Part shown: positions 48,772 through 56,151 of the stretch, one piece after another | Position numbering within the stretch: the first letter of the stretch is position 1 | Layout of the letters: each line of letters begins with the position of its first letter | Assembly: GCF_029543125.1 (NCBI RefSeq) | Contig: NZ_JARQWW010000005.1 | Location: 1-64,000 of the forward strand | Direction of reading: 5' to 3' | Source of the DNA: Caulobacter segnis | GTDB lineage: Bacteria; Pseudomonadota; Alphaproteobacteria; Caulobacterales; Caulobacteraceae | DNA length: 64,000 bases | Translations under genes and position numbers: made by a program | Notes under the pieces: generated by a model | Databases searched by the model: none | Seen by the model: the letters and a program-made list of their open reading frames with translations, nothing else | Told to the model about the DNA's origin: nothing

Positions 48772-48855
48772 ATGACCAACGACACCATCGCAGCGCTTGC
48801 CGCTCTCATTTCCTCTCTAGCCTCTCTAGTTTGGGCTTTTCGACGGCGACGTTGA
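48772..48855 (+). CDS. Very small membrane peptide (27 aa), candidate toxin or regulator
   Basis: A short frame encoding ATG, then TNDTIAALAALISSLASLVWAF and a four-arginine end. It is a single hydrophobic helix with a polar N terminus and a tightly positive C terminus, the form of small membrane peptides such as type I toxins. It lies in the otherwise empty 286 bp between two cargo genes. There is no strong ribosome binding site, and chance cannot be excluded for such a short frame. No antisense RNA can be proven from the sequence. Confidence 0.35.
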   Translation: MTNDTIAALAALISSLASLVWAFRRRR

Positions 48856-48970
48856 CCTTGGCCGCACTGCTCGGCCCCCTGACGGCAGGACAGTCTGCCG
48901 CCTTTCGCCCCGACGCTCCCATCGTGCGACGTCCAGCTGTTTTCGATAGGCTCCTCGCGGGAGGGTTGCG

Positions 48971-49972
48971 ATGAACACAGATTCGAACGTGTTGATGCCC
49001 CAGGAGCCGAGCCACGGACGCTCCACAGGTATGGATCACAGCTCGACCTATTACGATCACAAGCGCGCCAGCCTGCTAGCCTCCACAGTGCTGCTCATCC
49101 TCAGCTTGCCGGGTGTCCGCATGGACAAGATCGACTTTGGCGGCGTTGAAATCGGCGGACTCTCCGCCGATGTCATACTTTGGATGCTGCTGGCCGCTGC
49201 GATCTACTATTTCGCGCAGCACTGGCTCATTTGGCGCACGGAAGCGAGCCGGTACTCGCTACATCTGCGCCACGACCAGACTGACCTGCTCGCAGTCATG
49301 AAGCAGCGGGTGGAGGCCCTCGACCAGCACGGCCTTCAGATCGCACAAGCCTCCGACGAGATAAAAGTCGCCGTCAAACGGGTCATCGCTCGGCTTGATG
49401 CGCCTCCCAGTTCGTCCCTCATCCATCACGGCTCGGACGCCGAGATGATTGAAGAACAAACCCTCAGCGTGATCATCAATCAGATCGCGCGAGAGGCTTC
49501 ATTCAGCGACGACGAGATCGACGTCTTGTTCGATGTGGCGTTCGAAAACGCCTTGATGGCCAGTTCCATCCCCCAAACCACCGAGATTAAAGCTCTGGCG
49601 CAGACCTTGAAATCGGCGCTGACGCAACAGCACCTGCCCGCTCAGCTTCGAGCTCCGCTGACAAGGCACCTCAAGCAGGCCATACGCACTCTGGAGCGCG
49701 AATGCCCTCATCTCTATCTGAATGCAGGTGGACTACGCGAAGTCAGGCGCCAAGTCCTTGGCGGCATGGATCAAACTCGCACGGAGCTAGGGAAAGCCAC
49801 CGGCGTGCTGGCAGGGCTTCACAACGCCATTCAGATCGAGGACCGATACGCGTCGCTGCGAATCCGATTGATCGACATGGCCCTGCCCACGCTGCTCTTT
49901 GGGGCCGCGCTCATCGCCTGGCTCTGCAAAATCCCGGTTCCGTTCATGATCGGCTACTTGGCGCGATGCTGA
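48971..49972 (+). CDS. Unknown membrane protein of the conjugative element (333 aa)
   Basis: Two hydrophobic helices near the N terminus (RASLLASTVLLILSLPGV and SADVILWMLLAAAIYYFAQ), a helical cytoplasmic middle (about 95-290) with coiled-coil-like stretches such as LLAVMKQRVEALDQHGLQIA, and one more helix at the C terminus (MALPTLLFGAALIAWLC). I know no family. The architecture, membrane anchor plus long helical domain, fits a sensor or effector at the inner membrane. A strong GGGAGGG six bases before the ATG supports the start. Confidence 0.75.
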   Translation: MNTDSNVLMPQEPSHGRSTGMDHSSTYYDHKRASLLASTVLLILSLPGVRMDKIDFGGVEIGGLSADVILWMLLAAAIYYFAQHWLIWRTEASRYSLHLRHDQTDLLAVMKQRVEALDQHGLQIAQASDEIKVAVKRVIARLDAPPSSSLIHHGSDAEMIEEQTLSVIINQIAREASFSDDEIDVLFDVAFENALMASSIPQTTEIKALAQTLKSALTQQHLPAQLRAPLTRHLKQAIRTLERECPHLYLNAGGLREVRRQVLGGMDQTRTELGKATGVLAGLHNAIQIEDRYASLRIRLIDMALPTLLFGAALIAWLCKIPVPFMIGYLARC

Positions 49973-50414
49973 CCCGCCCAACATCACGGGTCACGCACTG
50001 CGGCGATGATTCGGTCAGCCGCGAAGAACGCCGGCGCCCCACATTGGGGCGTTAGCCCTCAGGCCTCGCCGCGCCCTAAGGTTGCTCAAACGGGGAATGG
50101 GCGAATCGGGCCTGCGGTCGGCGAAAATCCGCCACGCCAGCCGCGGCCGCAGAATCATCAGTCCGACCCAAACACAAATCACGCCTGCGTAGCGAATCGA
50201 GCCCGAAAACCTCGAAGGTCGCGAAAGCGCGCGCACGCGGCGAGCGGCCGCTGGCAATGTGTGTCGCATGCGTCTCCCCCAAGACGTTCCGTAGCGGACG
50301 CTGGGTGATTCACCTCGCCAAGGTCAAGCTGATAGACTGCGCCTCGCAGAAGCTGCTGATCGACTGATCATTTCGTCTCGCGCAGCTGGTCTTAAGATCT
50401 GACGGAGGCTGCCT
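49973..50414. other. 442-bp region without a clear gene
   Basis: No convincing gene. On the minus strand a fragment reading VWVGLMILRPRLAWRIFADRRPD (shown here only to that length) looks like the end of a small membrane protein, but it has no good start or context and may be decayed. The 3' part should contain the promoter for the operon starting at 50415. Confidence 0.45.
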
Positions 50415-51284
50415 ATGATCTGGCTTAAGAAGCACACCGATCAGATTCAGGCCTTGATCGACGAAGGAACGCCGGAAAGCTTCACTTACGCGGCGCTTCG
50501 CTGTCGTCTGGCCCTCGAGGCGGTCTGCTACCATCGCCTCCAGGTCGCCCACGACTACATTGCCGCCAAAGACATCCAAGGCTGGCAGCCTGGCAAGGTG
50601 GTCAAGCAGCTGATGCGTGAGATCGACCCAAAGATCACAGCCAGCTTCACACTGTCGATCTCAAACCGCCCCGTCGAACCAGACGCACCACCCTTCACAA
50701 GGGAGGACTTTGAGGCCGAGGAGTATTTTGAAGTGGGACGACAGATTGGCTTCGATAGCGAAAAAATCGCCAAAATCTGGCAGTCGCTCGGCAGTTTCCT
50801 GCATGTGCGTCTGCCGCGCGACAGTCAGGACCCAATCGAGACTTTTGGATCGCCCAGCGCGATCGGCAAGAAGGTGCAAGAGGCCCTTACGCTCCTTCGC
50901 GATCTTGAGAAGGGAACGCTTGTCACCGGCGGCTTCGGCGAGGTTGTGAAGGTCACTTGCGTTTGCGGTCGTGAGAACGCTCGGCGAGCTGCTCCGCTGG
51001 AAAACGGTCAGATCGTCTCCTGCATCAATCCCAACTGTCAGGAACGTTGGACGGTAGAGATTGAAGGCGGCTCGATTGGCTTTGTTCGCCGAATTCTGAC
51101 GATCCCTTGCCATGCCTGCCAAACTGATCACGAGTTTCAGGAAATGCCTTTAATTTCAATGCGTCGCCATGACATCATGAACTTCCCGTGCAGCACCTGC
51201 GGCGAGGTCAACAGGACAAGATGGATCCTTGCCCGCCATTCTGAGCCTGCCCGACCGCCACGGCCACCACATGAACAATCTTAG
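50415..51284 (+). CDS. Zinc-ribbon protein of unknown function (289 aa)
   Basis: The N-terminal 165 residues are helical, with SFTYAALRCRLALEAVCYHRL near residue 22, a pattern reminiscent of HEPN/DUF4145-type helical domains, though I cannot confirm the family. The C-terminal part carries three cysteine pairs sets: Cys182/184 with Cys203/208, Cys232/235 and Cys259/262, so at least two zinc ribbons are likely. Such ribbons usually bind nucleic acid or protein. GGAGG six bases before the ATG fixes the start. It is 84 bp upstream of the serine protease gene on the same strand and probably belongs to the same unit. Confidence 0.75.
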   Translation: MIWLKKHTDQIQALIDEGTPESFTYAALRCRLALEAVCYHRLQVAHDYIAAKDIQGWQPGKVVKQLMREIDPKITASFTLSISNRPVEPDAPPFTREDFEAEEYFEVGRQIGFDSEKIAKIWQSLGSFLHVRLPRDSQDPIETFGSPSAIGKKVQEALTLLRDLEKGTLVTGGFGEVVKVTCVCGRENARRAAPLENGQIVSCINPNCQERWTVEIEGGSIGFVRRILTIPCHACQTDHEFQEMPLISMRRHDIMNFPCSTCGEVNRTRWILARHSEPARPPRPPHEQS

Positions 51285-51368
51285 CCAGACGATTGCTGCC
51301 TCTCGGTTTTTCCCTCGCACAGTGGATATGCAAGAATGGCCTTTCTTCACCACGATGGCGGGCTGTAG

Positions 51369-52196
51369 GTGTCGAACGTTCCACAACAAACGATCGAAAT
51401 CGAGCCGTTCTCGGTAAAGCTCGAATGCGTGATGCGTAGCGGCGAAGGCCACTGGGGAACGGGCTTTTGCGTTGGGCATAAGGGCGGCACGTGGCTGATG
51501 ACATGCCGCCACAATGTCGAAGACCGACAGTTCGACTTCACGGGCGCCGTCGACCTGTCTTTACTCTCGATCGGCGGAGACGAACCGATCCATATCGACT
51601 CTTCCAGACGGGTGGTGGGCATATGCGTCGACGGATTTATTCCTGACTGCGCCGCCATCGAACTTCTCCCGAGCGAATGGCCTCCGGTTCCAAGCTTCGA
51701 GACGTCCGTGGTCATCCATTTGGATAACGTAACGCCGGTCGAAACCGTCGAACTTCGAGCGCCCCCGCCCACTGAAGCCCATGTCATCCTGAAACCTGCA
51801 GGCGAGGTTTTCTTTCAAGGATTTCCAGCGGGAAGCTTGGTCCCTGTTACGCATCGTGGCGTTCGATTGGCGCCCATGCCAACGATCATTCAGCCTTGGA
51901 TGCCGACCTATTTGCCGGAATGTTTCGAGGGCTACTCGGGCGGCCCGGTGCTCAATATCACCGCCAACACGATCGAGCTGCTGGGCATAACCACTCACAA
52001 GTTCGAGGCGCTTGTTCGGGCGTGGACACCTGACTGGAGACAGGCTGAAATCAGGCTACCAGCCTCGGCATGTGTACCACTGCGCCCCCTACTCTGGGCG
52101 CTGGACCATGCCGGCCAGGGACACAGCGTTGTGGATGTGCCCCCACCAACGTCGCCTCGTCATTGGGCGCCAGCACCTCAGGAGCCAAGGAAGTGA
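51369..52196 (+). CDS. Trypsin-like serine protease (cytosolic, 275 aa)
   Basis: Chymotrypsin-fold protease with a complete triad: His48 in LMTCRHNVED, Asp93 in IPDCAAIEL and Ser190 in FEGYSGGPVLN (the GxSGGP motif). GTGFCVGHKGGTWLMTCRH is the usual strand preceding the catalytic His. There is no signal peptide or PDZ domain, so it acts in the cytosol, unlike DegP-type proteases. Cytosolic trypsin-like proteases in mobile islands are often effectors of immune systems; this is inference. The start is a GTG with only a weak ribosome site. The stop overlaps the next gene by four bases. Confidence 0.85.
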   Translation: MSNVPQQTIEIEPFSVKLECVMRSGEGHWGTGFCVGHKGGTWLMTCRHNVEDRQFDFTGAVDLSLLSIGGDEPIHIDSSRRVVGICVDGFIPDCAAIELLPSEWPPVPSFETSVVIHLDNVTPVETVELRAPPPTEAHVILKPAGEVFFQGFPAGSLVPVTHRGVRLAPMPTIIQPWMPTYLPECFEGYSGGPVLNITANTIELLGITTHKFEALVRAWTPDWRQAEIRLPASACVPLRPLLWALDHAGQGHSVVDVPPPTSPRHWAPAPQEPRK

Positions 52197-52573
52197 TCGT
52201 ACTACGCTTGGCAGCCGGAGGCCGCATTGCCGTGAACCCGGAAGATGTCGTCGCCGCCCAGCCGTCCGTCTGGGGCACAGTCATAAATCTGGCCAGCACT
52301 GGTGACGGATTTGAGGTGGAACATACCGTTGAAGACCTCCGCAAACGCCTGAAAGGCCTCAATCTCATGGCCGGCGAAACGGCCATCAATCCAAATCTTC
52401 TGGCGTCCATCTATGAGATCAACAGCGTCCTGCATTTCAAGATGAAGGGCGGGCTGGAGATGAGGCAGACGGGCGTAGACATCGACCATTTTCTCGACGC
52501 CATCGCGCAGGTGGATGCGCACGCCGCAGGGGATGGCGCCGAGGCGACTAGTCGCGGCAATGCAAAAGCCTAG
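52193..52573 (+). CDS. Small FlbD-like protein (126 aa)
   Basis: GTG start at 52193 overlapping the protease stop (GTGA), with GGAG and AAGGA just upstream, so it is translationally coupled. The first 55 residues (VLRLAAGGRIAVNPEDVVAA, then WGTVINLASTGDGFEVEHTV) follow the strand pattern of the FlbD family, short beta proteins otherwise found in flagellar clusters. No flagellar gene is near. The rest has a helical stretch and a low-complexity Ala/Gly end. It may be an inhibitor, adaptor or substrate of the protease; this is only a guess from coupling. Confidence 0.7.
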   Translation: MIVLRLAAGGRIAVNPEDVVAAQPSVWGTVINLASTGDGFEVEHTVEDLRKRLKGLNLMAGETAINPNLLASIYEINSVLHFKMKGGLEMRQTGVDIDHFLDAIAQVDAHAAGDGAEATSRGNAKA

Positions 52574-52621
52574 GCGGCGTCAGCCCTCTCTCCACGTCTG
52601 CAGGAAATGAAGGTTGATGCG

Positions 52622-53473
52622 ATGAACCTCCTCTACATGGATGAGACCTATCCCGACTTCACCCTGCCAAAATCGGCTTGGTCAGTCGCCCTGACAGGCA
52701 TGCTTGTGCCGGCTAAACGACACCGCGAAGTTCGCACGCAGTTTTATGATGCGGTCGCCACCGCCACCAAACGAACACCGAGCACCGTCCCGCCCTTGGC
52801 TGAGATCCACGCGGCGGCTTTGTTGCCAGATTGCACAGACGAGGAGCGCGTCGCTTTTCTCAACCGCTTGGTGGAGATCGTGCTGGAGTTCGATCTGCGG
52901 ATTTACCGCATCGGCTACGCGCGATCGCGCGAGCTGCTCCAGATACTCAAAACAGATCGCGGTATCGCAGGCTTCGTGTTTGCCCAGCTGCTGCATGTCC
53001 TCGAGCCCGAACTCCTCGAAAACCAAATCTGGCCAGTGATGGAGACGGATCGGACAAACGAGCAGGATCAGGCGTTTGCTGGGCAAATCCAATATGCAGA
53101 CCATATTGAATCACACCTTGGGGCAGCCATCCTGTCTCGAGACGGAGCCAATCTGGGCGAAGTCCTCTACTCGACCAAACGCTCGGTCCACGGCGCGATC
53201 GTGGACTGCATGGCCTATCTGCTGAACGTGAGCAGCCTCCATGGCCAGGGCCTGCCCCTTTCACCCTTCAAGGCATTGCTAAGGCCCGTAGCCGATCGAC
53301 TGGGCCCCGCCGTTCGGTACAACGAGATCATCACCATGCGCTTTGAGGCGCCGCCGTCGGATTACCGTTCATCGGGGGCGTCGCGCTATGCGGTGCGCCT
53401 CACGCCGGATACGCGGGAAGTCGAGGAGGCCCACAATCTAGCGCAGCCACGGGCCGCCTCGCCGTCAGATTAG
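52622..53473 (+). CDS. DUF3800 domain protein (putative RNase H-like nuclease)
   Basis: A 283-residue protein opening with LLYMDETYPDF, the acidic first-strand motif of DUF3800. A second conserved block is IHAAALLP (His), and STKRSVHGAIVDCMAYLLN near residue 210 has the late Asp. The fold is predicted to be RNase H-like with acidic metal-binding residues; members occur in defence and mobile contexts. I use the ATG at 52622, preceded by GAAGG at eight bases; an ATG at 52607 has its site too close. Its stop overlaps the convergent DUF2274 gene by four bases. Confidence 0.85.
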   Translation: MNLLYMDETYPDFTLPKSAWSVALTGMLVPAKRHREVRTQFYDAVATATKRTPSTVPPLAEIHAAALLPDCTDEERVAFLNRLVEIVLEFDLRIYRIGYARSRELLQILKTDRGIAGFVFAQLLHVLEPELLENQIWPVMETDRTNEQDQAFAGQIQYADHIESHLGAAILSRDGANLGEVLYSTKRSVHGAIVDCMAYLLNVSSLHGQGLPLSPFKALLRPVADRLGPAVRYNEIITMRFEAPPSDYRSSGASRYAVRLTPDTREVEEAHNLAQPRAASPSD

Positions 53474-53694
53474 GCCTGCGGCACGCCGGCTTTGAGCCTG
53501 CCGAACGCTCGATCCGTCGCCATAAAGCGTTGAACCATCGGCACGATCAGTTTCGCCGGTTCGACCGCACGCCCCGACTCTCGTGAAACAAGCTCGGCAT
53601 AGACAGATAGATCGCGGCTGACGTCTGCAGGTAGCTCGACGGTCAGCTTCACTGGACTGTCGTCAAGGATGTTGGAGAGCTTCAGCTTCGCCAT
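53470..53694 (-). CDS. DUF2274 protein, last gene of the trb operon
   Basis: A 74-residue protein with the DUF2274 pattern KLKLSNILDDSPVKLTVELP and YAELVSRESGRAVEPAKLIVPM. It is a regular downstream partner of trbI in chromosomal conjugative elements; function unknown, possibly a small DNA-binding or regulatory protein. It overlaps trbI by 32 bases, so the two are coupled. Confidence 0.92.
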   Translation of the reverse strand: MAKLKLSNILDDSPVKLTVELPADVSRDLSVYAELVSRESGRAVEPAKLIVPMVQRFMATDRAFGRLKAGVPQA

Positions 53695-54691
53695 GGACGA
53701 GCTCCTTAGGTTGGATGTGAAGATCTTTGTTCAGCACAGCGTTGACCCGCAAACCGACGCGCAGCCGCAAGGTCGGCTTCACGTCGAGTTCTCGGGCCAC
53801 CAGCTGCTGGCCGGAGTCGTTGACCACGGCCGCAAATGCGCGTCCCACCAGTGCCGCATCATCGCTGGCGTCGCGCCACCGCGCCTCTCCGCCGACGCCG
53901 AGCAATGTTGAGACTGCCGTAGTGGCGAGCAGTCTGCCCCAGTGGCGATCGACTTGGTCCGTCAAGCCGCCACGCCCTTCCCGGTCGCCACCGGCGGCGT
54001 CGAGTTCGACGCTCTTGCCATCCGCGAAGAGCAGCCGACGCCAGACAAGGCCGATCCGACTCTGGCCGTAACCGGTGACCTTAGCATAGTCCCCAAGCAG
54101 TCGGGTTCCCGCTGGAATCAACAGGATGCGGCCCGTGGCGCTGTCGAACACGGGCTCCACAGTCTGAGCCACCACTGGCCCGGCCATGTCCGCCTGAACG
54201 GCGGTGACTAAGGCCGCAGGAATGACCGAGCCGGCCACTAGCAGCACCCCCGAAGCACTGGGCGTTGAAGCCTTCTGGTCCGATAATCCGACGCCTTTGA
54301 AGAAGAGCCCCTCGGATTCCAAGCTCACCGCCGGCAGTTCGTAGGTCGACGGCGTCGAAACGCGAGTCATTGCCGCAGCATCGGTCTGCATCGCATGCAT
54401 GGCCACGCCAACGTCCCCGGGCAAGGGCGGTCCCAGATTGGGCTTGGCATAGGAGGATGGAAGGCCGCTCACTGCCTCGGCGGGCGCTGCGGCCTGCACG
54501 GGGATATCCGCCTTCGCCTGCGCGGAGGCCTTGCGCTGCGTCGTCAGGCCGTAGCCCACGAGACCGGCGCAGGCGAGCATGCCGCCGCTGACCAGGGTGA
54601 TCATCAGTTTGCGGTTGAGGCGGGGGATCCCAGAAGGTGTCTCGCGCAGCCGCATGGCTTCGCGGATGTCTTGATCGGCGTCATCCGGCAT
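53663..54691 (-). CDS. trbI: Conjugal transfer protein TrbI (VirB10-like)
   Basis: A 342-residue bitopic protein: cytoplasmic N terminus, one helix (about 28-46, LMITLVSGGMLACAGLVGYG), a proline/alanine-rich linker, and the C-terminal beta-barrel domain that joins the outer-membrane core (VAGSVIPAALVTAVQADM, GRILLIPAGTRLLGDY, QSRIGLVWRRLLFADG). It bridges the inner and outer membranes of the mating channel. Its start overlaps the trbG end by 11 bases. Confidence 0.95.
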   Translation of the reverse strand: MPDDADQDIREAMRLRETPSGIPRLNRKLMITLVSGGMLACAGLVGYGLTTQRKASAQAKADIPVQAAAPAEAVSGLPSSYAKPNLGPPLPGDVGVAMHAMQTDAAAMTRVSTPSTYELPAVSLESEGLFFKGVGLSDQKASTPSASGVLLVAGSVIPAALVTAVQADMAGPVVAQTVEPVFDSATGRILLIPAGTRLLGDYAKVTGYGQSRIGLVWRRLLFADGKSVELDAAGGDREGRGGLTDQVDRHWGRLLATTAVSTLLGVGGEARWRDASDDAALVGRAFAAVVNDSGQQLVARELDVKPTLRLRVGLRVNAVLNKDLHIQPKELVHGEAEALQHP

Positions 54692-55468
54692 CGACGTCCT
54701 CCCGCACGAGCCGCACCGTCTCGCCATCCTTACCGCCGAGACGCAGCTGCGCCTCGGTGAACAAACGATCGACGATCATCCAGCGGTCACGGACACGGTA
54801 ATTGACGAGCCGCGGCTTGCGCCGCCCGTCAAGCACGACGAGCGGCGGCAGCTCTCCAGCGGCGGCGGTCGGATCAAACTCGATCACCACTTGGCGGCCG
54901 TCGTCCCAGACCCGTATCGGCCGCCAGGCCGCCGAGCCCTCGATGCGATACCGCGTGCGGGTCGCCGTGGGGGAGCCCAAGTCGGCGGCCTTGGTTGCTC
55001 GGGATGACGCCAGGTCACGGCAGTCATCCACTGGCGCGGCGTCGAGGCCAGCTCCAGGTAATAGGTGCGCCGGTCGGTGTTGATCACGGCGCTGGTGCGC
55101 AGGCCCGCCCTGAGGGGTTTGACCAGGATATGCACCCGGCGCTGCTCGCCAGCCCCGCTGACCGTATCGCCGATGATCCACTGAGCGGTGTCCCCGGCGG
55201 CGATGGGTCCCTCCGCCGTCAGTTGCTCACCCTCCTGGAGGACGATGTCGGTCACCTGTCCCGGCGCGGCATAGACGACGAACACCGAACCCGGCGCATA
55301 GGCGTACTCCTGGATGGCGCCGCGCCACCCCTGCCCCTGCGGCTCAACCCTGGCGGCGGACTGAGCGCCCACCAGCCTGTCGGCCCCTGTGACCGGCTGG
55401 CGATCTGCGGCCGCGGCCATGTCGGAGAGGAGAAGACTTGCGACGATAGCGGCGATGACGCGGGTCAT
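54681..55468 (-). pseudogene. trbG: trbG (VirB9-like) with a frameshift
   Basis: The outer-membrane core protein TrbG is split over two reading frames. The first part runs from the ATG at 55468 with signal peptide (VIAAIVASLLLSDMAAAA) through TYYLELASTPRQWMTAVTWRHPE, ending near 55000. The second part, starting before 54955, continues in the -1 frame with RYRIEGSAAWRPIRVWDDG to VNYRVRDRWMIVDRLFTEAQLRLGGK. The break lies within about 45 bp in the unconserved linker, which is also short for the family. A one-base deletion explains it; sequencing error or programmed slippage are alternatives. All other trb genes are intact. Confidence 0.85.
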
Positions 55469-56151
55469 GACCGGCCCTCCGGCGTCCAGTCAAAGGCGTC
55501 CACATAAACGCCCATAGGATTGCGCTTGAGGGCTTCAGCGTCTTTGGAAGGTTGCTCGACAACGCGGACGATGGCGACCCAGGCGCGCTCTTCCTCCAGG
55601 TCGCCGTTGGCGAACCGCCTCTCCGTCCACGAAACACGGAAGCTGTCTGCGGAGGCGCGCACGACGCTGTCGATGGCGATCGACACCTGCGTCTGGCCGA
55701 CCTTCGAGAAAGGATCTGCCTGCCGTGCATAGAGGTTCAGGGCCTGGGCTCCGCGCGTGGTGACCAGAGTGTAGGCCTGGAGCCAGTTCTCCCGCATCAC
55801 CACCGGATCGTTAGGCAGGCTGCGCACCTGGCGCACCCATTCGCCCAAGCGCCAGCCGATCTGGGGATCGCTCGGCCGCCAGTCGGCTCTGGCCGGCCCC
55901 GAGGCCTGCACGCGGCCGAGGCGATCGACCTCGACCACCCAAGGGGTGACTGTGTCCCTGCTGGCCAGCCAGATCATCCCTCCGGCCTGCGCGGCGATGA
56001 CCGCCAGTCCGCCCAGTGCAACCAGACGCCAATGGAACGCCTGCTGCCGCGCTGAACCGATGCGCGCGTCCCAGACCGCACCGGCGCGATCATAAGGGCT
56101 TTGCGCCGGTCCGCTGTCGCCGTACCGCACGCTGGGTCGCCGAAAGATCAT
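55465..56151 (-). CDS. trbF: Conjugal transfer protein TrbF (VirB8-like)
   Basis: A 228-residue inner-membrane protein with one N-terminal helix (about 43-62, LVALGGLAVIAAQAGGMIWL) and a periplasmic VirB8-like domain (TPWVVEVDRLG, WVRQVRSLPNDPVVMRENW, VSWTERRFANGD, ending NPMGVYVDAFDWT). It nucleates the type IV secretion channel. It overlaps trbL upstream and trbG downstream by four bases each. Confidence 0.95.
   Translation of the reverse strand: MIFRRPSVRYGDSGPAQSPYDRAGAVWDARIGSARQQAFHWRLVALGGLAVIAAQAGGMIWLASRDTVTPWVVEVDRLGRVQASGPARADWRPSDPQIGWRLGEWVRQVRSLPNDPVVMRENWLQAYTLVTTRGAQALNLYARQADPFSKVGQTQVSIAIDSVVRASADSFRVSWTERRFANGDLEEERAWVAIVRVVEQPSKDAEALKRNPMGVYVDAFDWTPEGRS

Noticed and set aside
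50006..50308. Plus-strand frame of about 100 codons before the zinc-ribbon gene
   Set aside because: Arg/Pro/His-rich translation, no ribosome site, no family likeness.
54884..55003. The continuation of the first trbG frame past the break as a genuine alternative C terminus
   Set aside because: It turns into Pro/Arg-rich sequence with no similarity, while the conserved TrbG end continues in another frame.
54681..55181. C-terminal trbG segment as an independent small gene
   Set aside because: Its first 60 codons are out of frame with conserved TrbG sequence and have no good start; the conserved part is the second half of a frameshifted trbG.
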